Below, piece by piece: positions 1-11,343 of a DNA stretch of 53,794 nucleotides. The stretch lies in NCBI GenBank assembly GCA_032718475.1, contig JAUCBJ010003604.1, forward strand, positions 1 through 53,794, read 5' to 3'. The translations under genes were made by a program, and so were the position numbers. Source of the stretch: Nemertoderma westbladi (Eukaryota > Xenacoelomorpha > Nemertodermatida > Nemertodermatidae). Each line of letters starts with the position of its first letter. The stretch's first letter is position 1. The notes beneath the pieces were generated by a model. The model saw only the letters and a list, made by a program, of their open reading frames with translations, made no database searches and was not told the origin of the DNA.

Positions 1-3000
1 GAGGTAGATTTAACGAAAAGATGAGATAATGGGTGTTTTGAGTTTTTGCTAATATCGTACATTAACCCACATATGTTATATCTATACAAGGAATCAAGAG
101 GTAGGATGTTAAGTTTTTGATATATAGGTGTTGATGAACTTTGCCAATGGCTAAACGTTATACAACGAACTATCTTATTTATTTTAATTCTCAATGGGTT
201 TAAAATCGACTTATACGTACTTCCCCATACAATGATCCCGTAGCATAAGTACGGATAAACTAAACTAAGAAATATTACTCTGAGTATATTTAACGGGAAA
301 ATGCGTCTTAGTCTGTAGAATACACCTCCCACCTTTGAAACCTTTTGTATAATGTAATTAATATGGGCCTTAAAATTTAATTTCTCATCTAAAAGTAAAC
401 CTAGATATTTGACCACATCTGTTTTACGGATATCAGTATCTTTCAGTTTTATTTTTGGAAGTGAATTATTTAAGTTTTTAAAATTTGAAAATAATGCATA
501 TTCTGTTTTTCCGATATTTAAAGATAGTTTATTTTCAACGAGCCAATTAGTAATTTCTATAATGTCCGTGTTTACATTGTTTATGAGAAGGCTACCTGAG
601 TTTGAGTGTTGCAACAGAGATGTGTCATCTGCAAAAAGAGTAGTTAGAAATGGACTGACAGAAGGGAGATCATTTACATATAATAAAAATAGGATAGGCC
701 CAAGCACAGAACCTTGAGGGATACCACAAATAACTGTCCGTGTATTGGATTGGCTGCTGCCAATGGAGACGAACTGTTGACGATGAGAGAGATAACTAGT
801 GATCAAGGCATGTGGGACACCCCTTATACCATAGGCTGATAGTTTCTTCAGCAAAATTGAATGGTTAAGGGTGTCGAATGCCTTGCTTAAATCCAAATAT
901 AGAGCACATGAAACATCTCGGTTGTCAAGTGAAAAACGTATACGTTCAATAATATTTAAAAGGGCAAATGTTGTTGTGTGTCTTTTTCGGAATCCAAATT
1001 GATGTGGAGACAGAATTTCGAATTTATTTAAATATGAGAGTAACTGAACTTGTATAACATTTTCAAAAATTTTGTTAAATACAGGGAGCAATGATATTGG
1101 CCTATAATTGTTAGTACTACACGGATCTCCACCTTTAAACGCCGGGATTATCTTTGCAAATTTAAGTGAACCTGGGTAGAATCCATTTTTGATACTAATA
1201 TTAATTAAATCAGAAAGGGGTTTGGAAATGATGGGGGCACTTAATTTGAGTAATCGAATTGGAAAATTATCATTAGAAGAAGAATTTTCGTTTAACTGTA
1301 ATAAATAATAATGAACCTCCACTGGTGAAGTTTCGATTAACGAGAAAGAATTTGGTTTGGAATATCTAACATGCCTGGCTGGACAGTGGGTCGATTCAGG
1401 AATTTTTGAGGCTAACTTGGATCCAATTGAAACAAAATAATCATTAAATTCTTCTGCAATATCTCGCTCTCCAGTTAAAACTTTCTCACCACTATGGTGC
1501 AAATCGTGGTTTCTAATTATTTTTTTCGGTGTCCTCCCTTTATTCTGCCTCCCTAAGACCTGGTTAATTATGCCCCAATTCTTTTTCATATTGCCCTTAT
1601 TTTTTTGAAATTGGCTATTGTAATAATTTTTCTCTTCAGATCGCAGTAAGGTAGTTAATTTGTTACGATAATTTTTATATCTAGTATGATTGTCGGGTGT
1701 GGGCGACCTTAGATATATAGAATAAAGTTTGTTCTTCTTTTTAATACATTGTAAAAGTGAAGTGCTAAGCCATTGTTTTTTTGGAAGATCCTTTTTTTGT
1801 ATCAATTTTGAGGGAACATTTTTAGTGCAAATTTTGGAAAATTCAGTATGAAAAGTATCGAACTGCTGATCAAAAGGTAATGAATCCCTAGAAGTCCAAT
1901 TTGAAGTATTTTCTAAGTCCTGAAGAAAAGTATCCTTATTAAAATTAGAATAATCATATACATTTTTATACAACGGCTGAGCAAAAAACATCGAGTAATT
2001 TTTCAGTACTAAAAAAGGTGGTAGATGGTCTGTGGATCCAATTTCAGACAAGAATACTCCCGGGTTACAAATAGACGTGTTTATATTAGTTATGATGTGA
2101 TCTAGCAATGTTCTAGAATGCGGAGTTATTCTTGTTGCTTTCGTAATTAGTTGGGTGAAACCTTTGGATGCCAAAATATTGGTATATTTATTTTGTATTA
2201 ATTTGTTATTACCACCTAATAAATCTATGTTAGTATCACTCGTTATTATAACTTCAAACTCAAGAAGAGATACTAATTTAGATTCAAGATACTCTAAAAA
2301 TAGATTAATATCAGATTTTTGTGATCGATAGTAACACCCAATTATTACTGGTTTACTTGGATGAGGCCGATTAATTTGAGCCCAGGAGCTTTCTATGTAA
2401 TCACAATTAATTTTTAAATCATCACGAATTCTAAAATCTAAATTATCACGAATGTAGATCGCCGTGCCTCCTCTAGACTGTTTCCCTTTTATTCGAAAAT
2501 CGCATATCGGCTTATGGTACCCGGATATGAGGAAGTTATGTATATCATCGTTTTTGGTAAGCCAAGTCTCAGTAAAGCATAAAATATCAAATTTAGTTTC
2601 TATAGAACAAAGATAATCCGTAACTGCCGAAATATTGGTGCGTAAACTACGACAATTAATATTAAATACCGATAAATTATTATTTGCTCCATTTGATGAG
2701 CTGTAAAATGTATCATCAAATAATTTTTCATTAAAATAGCCCTCGATGTCAATTATATTAGTAATAATATTATTATCAGGATCGATACTTGAAAACTGGT
2801 GATTACTCACATCAGTAAATTTGCAATCGTCAATATCCGAGTCAGTGCTGAATATGTCAATGTCATCATCAGGGACGCAATTAAAAGGCAGAATTTCTAC
2901 GGAACAAAATATACACCAAAGATTTAAATAGTCGGAAATATCTGCCTGTGTTATAAAAGAGCCACACTGTAGGTGAAATTTAGCACAACATAATTGGCAA

Positions 3001-3092
3001 GTGAAATGTGTATCTGATTTAGAAAAATTACCATAGCAAAATTCACAGCTACAATCACCTGACTGGGTATGGATAGGGGGAGGGACAGACAT
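1..3092 (-). CDS. LINE ORF, PHD finger-endonuclease-reverse transcriptase, cut by window edge
   Basis: Replication protein of a non-LTR retrotransposon of the CR1/Jockey group. I read the minus strand from an ATG at 3092 to base 1 and found no in-frame stop, so about 1030 codons are present and the C-terminus lies beyond the edge. Order: a Cys/His-rich PHD-like finger (about 3050-2900, with CSCEFC, CQLCCAKFHLQC and WCIFC), an exonuclease-III-like endonuclease (FTETWL, SDTNIDLL in place of the usual GDFN with Asp and Asn kept, LDHI, STDH), then an RT with YLDLSKAFDTLNH, GIPQGSVLGPILF and FADDTSLL. The catalytic Asp residues are present, so this may be a recent copy. Just upstream is a poly-C run in the sense direction. 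The ATG choice is the first Met before the finger; an earlier start cannot be excluded. Clade assignment is from motif style only. Confidence 0.85.
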   Translation of the reverse strand, partial: MSVPPPIHTQSGDCSCEFCYGNFSKSDTHFTCQLCCAKFHLQCGSFITQADISDYLNLWCIFCSVEILPFNCVPDDDIDIFSTDSDIDDCKFTDVSNHQFSSIDPDNNIITNIIDIEGYFNEKLFDDTFYSSSNGANNNLSVFNINCRSLRTNISAVTDYLCSIETKFDILCFTETWLTKNDDIHNFLISGYHKPICDFRIKGKQSRGGTAIYIRDNLDFRIRDDLKINCDYIESSWAQINRPHPSKPVIIGCYYRSQKSDINLFLEYLESKLVSLLEFEVIITSDTNIDLLGGNNKLIQNKYTNILASKGFTQLITKATRITPHSRTLLDHIITNINTSICNPGVFLSEIGSTDHLPPFLVLKNYSMFFAQPLYKNVYDYSNFNKDTFLQDLENTSNWTSRDSLPFDQQFDTFHTEFSKICTKNVPSKLIQKKDLPKKQWLSTSLLQCIKKKNKLYSIYLRSPTPDNHTRYKNYRNKLTTLLRSEEKNYYNSQFQKNKGNMKKNWGIINQVLGRQNKGRTPKKIIRNHDLHHSGEKVLTGERDIAEEFNDYFVSIGSKLASKIPESTHCPARHVRYSKPNSFSLIETSPVEVHYYLLQLNENSSSNDNFPIRLLKLSAPIISKPLSDLINISIKNGFYPGSLKFAKIIPAFKGGDPCSTNNYRPISLLPVFNKIFENVIQVQLLSYLNKFEILSPHQFGFRKRHTTTFALLNIIERIRFSLDNRDVSCALYLDLSKAFDTLNHSILLKKLSAYGIRGVPHALITSYLSHRQQFVSIGSSQSNTRTVICGIPQGSVLGPILFLLYVNDLPSVSPFLTTLFADDTSLLQHSNSGSLLINNVNTDIIEITNWLVENKLSLNIGKTEYALFSNFKNLNNSLPKIKLKDTDIRKTDVVKYLGLLLDEKLNFKAHINYIIQKVSKVGGVFYRLRRIFPLNILRVIFLSLVYPYLCYGIIVWGSTYKSILNPLRIKINKIVRCITFSHWQSSSTPIYQKLNILPLDSLYRYNICGLMYDISKNSKHPLSHLFVKST

Positions 3093-3376
3093 GGGTGGGT
3101 GCTGGGGGGGGGGGGGGGGGGGGTAATATACGGGTATGTCTATCTACCCAGGTAAGACAAGAGAAACAAATAACCGGTAAGAACACTAGTACCTGTAGGA
3201 AGTTACAAACTACAAGACACAGTTTACAATGAAATATAAACAAAAAAAGCAAAACAAAACATAATAATTTCTCCCAGAGCTATACTTAAACATTCGAACA
3301 TATTTATTTTATTTAGTCCCTTCATATTATCCTAAAGCTAATAAACATTGTATGGGTGGACGACTGGACGCGCACA
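3093..3376. other. Spacer with long G run between LINE and BEL/Pao ORF
   Basis: A G-homopolymer of roughly 20 bases near 3105-3123 and AT-rich DNA. No RT, RNase H or integrase coding is seen here, although this is where the rest of a BEL/Pao pol would be expected. No LTR was recognised. Confidence 0.6.
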
Positions 3377-6300
3377 CTACACCGCAAGCACTAGTTCGTC
3401 CCGAGTTCTAGCGTTGTAGCGCTCTATCTCATCGTTAAGTTCGTCATTGTAAGCAATGGGTTCCGATGGGCGAATCAGTTGACATAGATTCACCTGATTT
3501 TTCCAAGTTTGGTTTTCGGTAAGTAGGTCCATTGTGTTCTCTTCTTCGAAGAGTTGGTAGATGTCGTCATTATCTGAGGAGTATGGTGTTCCCTCAGTTA
3601 GTTCGTCCACCTCACTGCTCTCCACTTCCCAATCGTTTACTTGATATATTTGTTCGTGTGGCATTCTCTCTTCGAGAGTTCTACGGGAAGGGCCAGTAAA
3701 GTACCAACCTACTCTAGTTCTTACCGCATAGGTTTGCAGTGGCTGTGGTTGAGCAGGCCGTTTCTCTAATGTTTCGAGCGCCTCGTGCGCGTTTTGGCCG
3801 ATGAGTATTTGCACTCCAGGATAATCTGTCTGGAATCGAGGTATCTTAAGATGTTGGATGCTCTCATCCTCGTCCCAATTATAAAGGTCTGCTTGAGTAG
3901 TAGCAAAGTTCTTTATAGCCACCATTTTTACTGACCTTATACCTTGTGTTCCTAACTTATCCTGGGGGGTGGACAACACACCTACATAGTAATCTGCCGT
4001 TAGGGTAGATTTCCAAACCTGCATAATTCCTGACATATTCAATTTAGTCCGGAACTTGGGTTGTCCAGCAAAGATATCTTCGGCAAGTTCTTGATCGATG
4101 AATGTTCCTGTGCTGCCGGAGTCAAGGAGGGCGTTCACTATGTAGCTTTTGTTAAGACCGTGAACTCTTACTTGAACTACAGGAAATTCTCTGATTCCTA
4201 CGTTGGAAGCGGGAGCTTTCCAAGATGGTTGTTTGGCGAAAGTAGTTGGGGGAAACTCATCGTTGATGTCCTTTTCGTAAGTAAGTGCTCGATACACTGC
4301 GGTATTTATTAGATAACAGGATTCATTGGCGTCGGAGAATTCGTCAGTATAGAATCCTTCCATCTCAGACTCTTGATCAGTGTCGTTTACGTCACTAAAT
4401 TGGACATGTAGTTCGGGCTCACTTACCTGACTCTGTCTGTCTCGTTCGAACTCACTGTGTAACAAGATGTGATGTTTCGCGCCACACTTTGCACACTTTA
4501 TGTCGGAGTAACAGGTTCGCCGTTGATGTCCTGGTCTGAGGCAATTATAGCATAACCGCTTGTCCCACATGACTGTACGTCTGTCTACAAGTGATTTCTT
4601 TAGAAATTCAGCACACGCACTCAAACGGTGGGTCCCGTCGCACAGCGCACAGTTAGGTTTTATGTTACTCACTTTACCTTGGGTAACTTGATGCACTCTC
4701 GTTTTTTCTTCGGGTTTTCTTCGGTGCATTCTGTTAGGAGACTGAGGAGGGGTCTTGGCAACCTGTTCTCTCCTATCGTTGTTTCGAGCCTTGTATTTAC
4801 TTACGTCCTTTGAGGTTTTGTCAACATAGTAAGATCGGTCTGTGTCTTTCCCGCTGTCCTCTTCTTGGGAAGCTTGGCTTTCGCCGTCGTCAGTGTAACA
4901 CACCGGTGTTACTCTTCTCCTAGAAGTGGGTTTCTCACTTACCTTATTTTCCGATGTTTTCTCTCTGGACTGCTTGATGAGTTGTAGTTTTACTTCACCA
5001 TCTAAGAAAGACATGAGATCAGCCATGGTAGGACTTCGTCGTTGTTGTTCATTCATGTACAACACTTTCTTGTCCCAGCGTGTACATACTCCACCCTTTG
5101 GTAAAGTAGAGACTACGGCTCCAATAACCATGGAACTCTGATATTCATGTGACTTACCTAACCAGTCCAGTTGTCTACAGATCTCTTGAATTTCATCGGA
5201 AAACTCTATAATCCCGCTACTAAGGAAGTGTCGGGGGGCTACTAATTTTGCATACAAATACTTAGCTATGTTATCCTTGTTACCATACCTGATGTTTAAT
5301 GTATCCCAAACTTGTCTTAATCCATCTGGATGTCCAATAAACTTTAACGCCATTAACTTGGGAGGTCCTTCCAAGCACTTGATGAGGAATCTAAGTTTCT
5401 CTCCGTTAGAAAGTACAGAGTTCTGTATGCTATCTTTGTAATATTCGTTGAAAGGTAACCATTTCATCTCATCTCCATTGAATTTGACGATCTCTCCCAC
5501 TTTGACTGCTTGGCGGGCTTCTGTTCTAGCCATCTGACGCGTAAAGGTTTCTTGGGCCATCGTGTTATTTAATATCGAATTATCGGTATATAAATTTCTC
5601 GGATCATTATCAGGTCTATAGGGAATATCGTTAATAACAGGTCTATAATCACCCTTAATAGGGTTTGCTATAGGAGTTTCTACTTCACTAGCAGTATAGA
5701 TGCGTGTAGGCTCCACACCTTGCGCATGTAATACTTCAGACCTAACAGGTTGACGCAATGTTACAGGGGGTATTGGTATGCCCTTTTGGATATTGACTAA
5801 TTTGTCGCGTTCTAGTGCGATACTTTGCTGCACTTCTTGCAACTCTGCTCTACCTTCCCTCACTGTTCCCTTAAGTTGGTGGACAGTCTCCTGCATCTGT
5901 CCTAGCAGGAGATTCATCCCCCGCCGTCCCTCTTCTACCCACTCAACCGCCGAAGCGGGAGTCGCCAACATAGTAGCGGGCTGACGCGGGACGACGGGAG
6001 ACAAATCTTTGATTTCTCTCTCTGCTATCCGGACAGGAATATTCTCTTGGACTGTTCTTCCGGGTACAGGCAGTGTAGTACTATGTAAAGGGAATTTAGA
6101 GTTAAGCTCTGGAAGTACAGGGGTCTCTAACACAGAAGTGACTTTGGGAACGACAGGCCTAATTATTTCAGGCTCATCAACTATTGTAGGGAGTCTTTTG
6201 ACCTTAATACTTTGGGCTGTAGGTTCTATACTATTCAAGTCTGTGCTAGCTAGCTGTCTTCTAACAGCTGGGGGCAAATCAGGCAATTTGCGACGGTAAG

Positions 6301-7909
6301 ATGTTTTTCTACGCCTACTTAGATGAGATCTATTTCCTCCGCCTTCAGGATCGGTGGTCTCGCCTTCCTCCGAGGATGTGTATCCCTGGCGCTTGGGAGT
6401 AGATTTTCTCATCATCTGCATTTGATTAGCAGTAAACTGTTTATTTATATTGTCTTGCGTCTCTTGCAGATTTTCCAACTCCAGTTGGATAGTCTCCTCA
6501 GAAGCTCTCCGTTCTGCTTCTGCCACTGCTGCTTTTCTTTCTGCTTCTGCTTCTGCCGCCTTTCTTTCGGCTTCTGCTTTTGCCGCCTTTCTTTCGGCTT
6601 CTGCTTCTGCCGACTTTCTTTTGGCTTCTGCTTTTGCCGCCTTTCTTTCGGCTTCTGCTTCTGCCGACTTTCTTTCGGCTTCTGCTTCTGCCGCTTTTCT
6701 TTCGGCTTCTGCTTCTGCCGCCGCTGCTGCTGCCACCTTTCTTTTCTCTATCCGTTCTTTCTTTACTTGTTCTTCTCGAACTCTAGTGAGGCGGAGTTTT
6801 TCATCAAATTCAGCTTGGTTTGCAGCTAACATTTCGGCATCGATTGAGTCCAACACAAGCTTGGTTCCTTCACTATTAGGGGAAAGTCCAGACAGCCGTC
6901 TCCTCAACTCTTCGTCTCCTAGGAATCGCTGATAGTCGGACAGATAAATGTCGATAGCGTCTCTAGTTCGCGGTTTCTCGGCGGTCTCTTCGCTTTCCGC
7001 TTGAGAAAGGGTGACATCAGTTTGTTCTTCATAGGTTGATCTCTCAGCCAGCTGGGATTTCCACTGGGCCGTTTCCTGTACTTTGAGACCTACCCGATGT
7101 AACCAAGTTTTGACAGCAACCTGCAGCGACGTGTCCTGTCTTCTTTTGGAAGTTTCCTCAAAGGCTGAGAGGATTAGTCGAATGCGTAGGGTTCTTTCGC
7201 GTACTTGGTATAGCAGCTCTTCCTGCTCTTGAGGTCCTTGGGGTTGTCGAAACAGTTGTTCTTCTAATCGCTCTAAAGAGCCGAAGAACCCTTGCAAATA
7301 TCCTGCTGCCGACCTCTTCCAAACAGCTGGATCCATCGTATCTTTAGCCACTCCCATCCTATGTATATCTTCCCAAGTAGCCTCGGACAGATCTAACGGG
7401 AGTCCGGGTCCGGGAAAGTTCCATTGTGACTCGACAATAGACATCAATTCCTCCCTGGCGTATCCCGCGTAATTATCTTGGGTCGCTCGCTTATTTCTCG
7501 CCCAATCAGCTTGATGTTCCTCCACCGCAATCAATATAGTAGTTAGCACTGCGGCAGGAAGGGTGAGAAGGGGGTCCGAGTAGGCTGTAGCTGCCATCTG
7601 CACTCCGCGTTCGGGGGTCAGCTCGACAGTATCCGAACTACTGGAGCTATCTGATCGCTGGGAACAAGTTTCTTGACTAGGCTGTTGCTGCTGTGGGACA
7701 GCTGCTTCCTGGTTCCGTTTGACTTGGGCTCGAGTACCTATGATGGACCTATGGTGGATTAGCTTAGGGTCTGATACTACTGGAGGGGTGACCTTTCTTG
7801 CAGTAGGAGGTGAACTGAACTCCTTTCTTAATCGCTCTACACTCCTATCTGTGTCACAGATGGTTGTATCGATTAGACTGTCTGACAGGTTTTGCTGAGT
7901 GTCAGACAT
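3377..7909 (-). CDS. BEL/Pao-type Gag-protease polyprotein, no reverse transcriptase
   Basis: A 1510-codon open frame from a BEL/Pao LTR retrotransposon. Residues about 370-480 form a charged Ala/Glu/Lys/Arg coiled coil made of seven 9-residue repeats (ERKAAEAEA type; DNA about 6525-6730). A second coiled stretch lies near 680-740. The Gag domain of the DUF1759 type is about 805-950 (FNGDEMKWLPFNEYYKDSI). Zinc knuckles lie about 1085-1150 (CALC...; CYNCLRPGHQRRTC). A retroviral-type aspartic protease (DUF1758) follows with the active-site DSG in ALLDSGSTGTFID near 1256. The frame stops about 120 residues after the protease, before any RT. The known family normally continues into RT, RNase H and integrase in the same ORF, so this copy is truncated, uses a second unseen ORF, or is a Gag-protease-only derivative. 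LTRs were not identified. Confidence 0.88.
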   Translation of the reverse strand: MSDTQQNLSDSLIDTTICDTDRSVERLRKEFSSPPTARKVTPPVVSDPKLIHHRSIIGTRAQVKRNQEAAVPQQQQPSQETCSQRSDSSSSSDTVELTPERGVQMAATAYSDPLLTLPAAVLTTILIAVEEHQADWARNKRATQDNYAGYAREELMSIVESQWNFPGPGLPLDLSEATWEDIHRMGVAKDTMDPAVWKRSAAGYLQGFFGSLERLEEQLFRQPQGPQEQEELLYQVRERTLRIRLILSAFEETSKRRQDTSLQVAVKTWLHRVGLKVQETAQWKSQLAERSTYEEQTDVTLSQAESEETAEKPRTRDAIDIYLSDYQRFLGDEELRRRLSGLSPNSEGTKLVLDSIDAEMLAANQAEFDEKLRLTRVREEQVKKERIEKRKVAAAAAAEAEAERKAAEAEAERKSAEAEAERKAAKAEAKRKSAEAEAERKAAKAEAERKAAEAEAERKAAVAEAERRASEETIQLELENLQETQDNINKQFTANQMQMMRKSTPKRQGYTSSEEGETTDPEGGGNRSHLSRRRKTSYRRKLPDLPPAVRRQLASTDLNSIEPTAQSIKVKRLPTIVDEPEIIRPVVPKVTSVLETPVLPELNSKFPLHSTTLPVPGRTVQENIPVRIAEREIKDLSPVVPRQPATMLATPASAVEWVEEGRRGMNLLLGQMQETVHQLKGTVREGRAELQEVQQSIALERDKLVNIQKGIPIPPVTLRQPVRSEVLHAQGVEPTRIYTASEVETPIANPIKGDYRPVINDIPYRPDNDPRNLYTDNSILNNTMAQETFTRQMARTEARQAVKVGEIVKFNGDEMKWLPFNEYYKDSIQNSVLSNGEKLRFLIKCLEGPPKLMALKFIGHPDGLRQVWDTLNIRYGNKDNIAKYLYAKLVAPRHFLSSGIIEFSDEIQEICRQLDWLGKSHEYQSSMVIGAVVSTLPKGGVCTRWDKKVLYMNEQQRRSPTMADLMSFLDGEVKLQLIKQSREKTSENKVSEKPTSRRRVTPVCYTDDGESQASQEEDSGKDTDRSYYVDKTSKDVSKYKARNNDRREQVAKTPPQSPNRMHRRKPEEKTRVHQVTQGKVSNIKPNCALCDGTHRLSACAEFLKKSLVDRRTVMWDKRLCYNCLRPGHQRRTCYSDIKCAKCGAKHHILLHSEFERDRQSQVSEPELHVQFSDVNDTDQESEMEGFYTDEFSDANESCYLINTAVYRALTYEKDINDEFPPTTFAKQPSWKAPASNVGIREFPVVQVRVHGLNKSYIVNALLDSGSTGTFIDQELAEDIFAGQPKFRTKLNMSGIMQVWKSTLTADYYVGVLSTPQDKLGTQGIRSVKMVAIKNFATTQADLYNWDEDESIQHLKIPRFQTDYPGVQILIGQNAHEALETLEKRPAQPQPLQTYAVRTRVGWYFTGPSRRTLEERMPHEQIYQVNDWEVESSEVDELTEGTPYSSDNDDIYQLFEEENTMDLLTENQTWKNQVNLCQLIRPSEPIAYNDELNDEIERYNARTRDELVLAV

Positions 7910-10907
7910 GTTTAGCTTTACAGTTGAATGTCTACTGCTATAGTTTCAGTTAAAGTAAGTCTAGTAATTCAGTATAATCGTTGGCCTAGTACCGTTAATT
8001 TATTACAGTATTAGAATACCGGTATATACTTATAGTATGTATAAGTATTGTAAACTAGGTTTGTCACAGAGTACCGGTATATAAATTTAGCACAAATATA
8101 TATAAATATATAATAGGCCTATCGTGAATACCGGTATACAGCTTACACTGATAGTATATAAGTATAATTATGAACTAGAATTAATTACAGAGTACCGGTA
8201 TGATTTCAGCTCAAATTTATAGAAATAAATATAATAAGCCTATGGTAAATACCGGTATGTCAATTATTTTAGAATAATTGAATTTCTGAATATTTTAGGG
8301 TTACTTGGTTACTTTAACTTACTTTATTACCGTTATTTAAGCAGTAGTCCAACTGATATTGAGACCTAGTTGTTGTATGGCAGGCCTACTATTTATAAAT
8401 CGTTTGAGTTGATTTATAATAGATATATACCCGTTTAAAAGGGTTTTGTCAATATTTGAAATAAATGTTATTATTTCTGGGGGTCACTACACAGAAGCTG
8501 TGCGCTCTCAGTGAAGTGCTATTTATGGGACACTAAAACTGATAATTCTAATTTACCTAAGTTACTTAATACTACAAATTACTTACGATATGGGTGAGAT
8601 TAAATCTCTTATTAAACACAACAAAAATATTACGTACGAAATTTTTAGGGTAATTTTACAGGAAGTCTACAAACCAGCCTAACAAAGGGTTAGATTTCTG
8701 GTTATTACAACGGACAGGGTACTTCGGTATTTGAAATAATAAGTAGCAGTAAATATATTGCACTGTCCAGATAGGAAAATACCACCGCCTGACGACCTAT
8801 AACCGTATCGCTATAGGTACTACGTTATGTATCACGGAGTGTTCCTACCCAGAAGTTAATAGTGCTAACGAATGTGCCTATCAACCACTTTACAACACAA
8901 ATATACTGCCTACACTAATTACTTCGGAAAGCACTGTACACTAAACCCTAAATTAGGTACAAGTACCGGTACAACAAATAATCAGTAGTTAAATATACTT
9001 GAACAGTTAAAAGAACCACGGCATCTGCTGGAGTGACCAGAGCACAAAGTCACCAGTCTTGTCCTACGCCAAGCAGCCCGTGTAGTACCGGGGTTAATTT
9101 AACTATAACGGTATGTATAACAAACACAATTACTGTAGGAATAAACTTGGGGACATGAATGTTGCGAGTAATCGCATAAACTCTGAATAATAAATATTAC
9201 GCTACCCGTACAGAATACTCAAACAAAATACAAACCAAACGCTGGCAGACTACCACCAAGCCTAAATAAACTACCGTACGTGTAGATTCTGAAATGGTTA
9301 GTTAGTATGCGTTCTAACACGGTAGTACGACTTATTCTTTAAGAGGGGATTGACCTTACAGCATATGGCTGCCCCAACTTACTAACGGCACTTTATCAGA
9401 CAAACTCTACACACGCCGTAATCTCTCCAAACCCAACAACAGTCAGACAGCAGCTCAGCCTACAATTATCTGAACAATCTGAGCAGACTTACATGTCTTC
9501 AGCTCAATATTAACTTACTAGGAAATAAAACCGACAGAAATAGGTAAAATCTCAATAAAAACCAGGGCTGCAGTCCCTGATTAAATACTAAGACCTACCG
9601 GTATACAATAATCAAATTCGAATAATACTAATGTACTTATACAGCTGTACCGGTTCAGGTTTACCGGTCACTACGGTATTTTGCAACCTTATTGCTTACT
9701 GCAATAAGATCGATAACTGTTACTGTTCGCGCTTTTGAAGACCTTTAGCAGTTTAACCTGCCAAAATTTATATGTCTTTTAGTTAATTAAAACACCTTTA
9801 GCATACGACAATATTTTATGCTAATAAACAAAACATTAACCGAAGCCAGCCCATGCGCGATCATTCACCCGATGGATACACCCGGGAGGCTGAATTCGGA
9901 TGCTTAAATTTTATTATTGCAGTGTAAGATTGCAGTGTAAACCTACTGTATTATTCGATTGATCACTCATATGTAATTTCTGACAGATATTATTAGCTTT
10001 CGGGAAATATTAACAGTTCCTTTAGGACGTGGCGCTCTATCTATTTAAACAGAGCTAGGACTTATACTAAACGCAACGATAATGCTTATAATTAAAGTAT
10101 AAGGCGCATTCTTTAGGAAATGCTTTGTTACCAATCACAATCATGCACACTATTCTGCCGACCGTCAGTAAATTTGATCACACATAAAGAGAACAGCAAT
10201 TGACTCATGTAGTGTCTGCTAAATAACATTAGATTCAATACACACCACATTGATATAAATCGCAATTGTTATGTATAGCCTGTCTCTCTAACCTGTAGTA
10301 TATCAAGAAAATTGGGAATTTTGGGTGATTTATCAGTATTCTCCAAAGGGCAATATTTCATCAACAAATCGATACAATTAATAACTGACGGTAAATAACA
10401 GTACAAACAATATAATTAATAAGTAAAGTTCGGGAGAATCATATAACTAATAGTGAGTTAGACTAGTTAGTTAGGTAACAGTTATACTTTCTATAATTTA
10501 AGCAGTTTTACTAGAGTTCTTCCCAAAGGCCGGTGTTCTGGCGAAAAATGGGAACACAACAACAGAATCATATGAAGAATCATATGACTACTACTCTATA
10601 CGAGGATACCAACTACCCTTATTCCCCGAAGCTCCCGTCCAACACAGAGGATGAGCATACAGATAGGAAATTCAGTTCAGTAGCTCTGGGATAGGTCAAA
10701 ATCAACGCCAACTCAAATTCTATTGGCCGATACGGAAAACAGGGCTAAGGCAACCTCCCTAAGCTGGTTGGCCGATCGAACAGAACCCAGATCCCTTCGC
10801 ACAGCAAATCAGCCAATCAGCCGGTAGCTTGCACTATTCTAGCTAGATATCCCTTTTTAGAGTATTCAGCGACTGGGGGGAACTGGTTAGCAAAGCAAAC
10901 GAATCAG
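7910..10907. other. 3 kb AT-rich region without genes
   Basis: No coding stretch with recognisable similarity in either strand. The palindrome TACCGGTA and close variants recur (near 8018, 8092, 8130, 8195, 8252, 8963, 9598, 9648). It may hold the 5' untranslated region and LTR of the BEL/Pao element (upstream of it on the minus strand), but I found no matching LTR on the other side. Confidence 0.5.
8014..8246. repeat. Diverged tandem duplication, about 112 + 121 bp
   Basis: Two units beginning GAATACCGGTATA, at 8014 and 8126, share the same order of landmarks: a TATAAGTAT stretch, an ACAGAGTACCGGTAT core, then ATATAATA(G)GCCTAT at the end. They are clearly related but not identical. Confidence 0.65.
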
Positions 10908-11300
10908 TTATCCCACAAAAGCTTTTACAGTAGTGAATAAATCCGCAGATACCCACTGAAATGGTCTGTCTGGGGGAAGGTCCATTATTAGTTTCTCTTT
11001 AGGTAGGCTGCGTTGGCGCTGTTGGCATTGCTCGCAGCCCCCAACGAGTTTGGCAATGTCCTTATTTATCCCGGGCCAAAAAACGACTTCGCGAGCTCGT
11101 TGTTTGGTACGTACTATACCCTGATGTGGGGCGTGTAAACGTTTTAGAACGAGGTTTCGTTTTGATTTCGGGATGACTAATTGTACACCAAATAAAACCA
11201 GTCCATTTTCAACGGACATTTCGTGGATAATAGATTTACACTGTTGTGTCAGGCTGGACACAGTATTTTTATTTGTAGGTCCCTGAAGAATTTCACACAT
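10908..11300 (-). pseudogene. Gypsy integrase zinc-binding fragment
   Basis: A 130-codon frame carrying the H2C2 zinc-binding domain found at the start of Gypsy integrases: LHAPHQG supplies the two His, and CEQCQQRQ the two Cys, with VVFWPGINKDIAKLV between them. It ends just as the integrase core should start (SADLF), so the catalytic domain is lost. It lies head to head with the plus-strand Gypsy gag, only 43 bases away, and so belongs to a different insertion or to a rearranged copy. Confidence 0.8.
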
Positions 11301-11343
11301 TTAAAGTGTAGCCAAAAGCAACCGCCTGAATGCCAACCCAAAA

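Noticed and set aside
6450-6932. Ser/Ala- and Phe/Leu-rich plus-strand frames inside the Gag ORF
   Set aside because: Antisense shadows of the Ala/Glu/Lys coiled-coil repeat.
3093-10907. LTR pair for the BEL/Pao element
   Set aside because: Compared the left flank (3124-3376) with the right flank (7910-10907) by eye and saw no long direct repeat.
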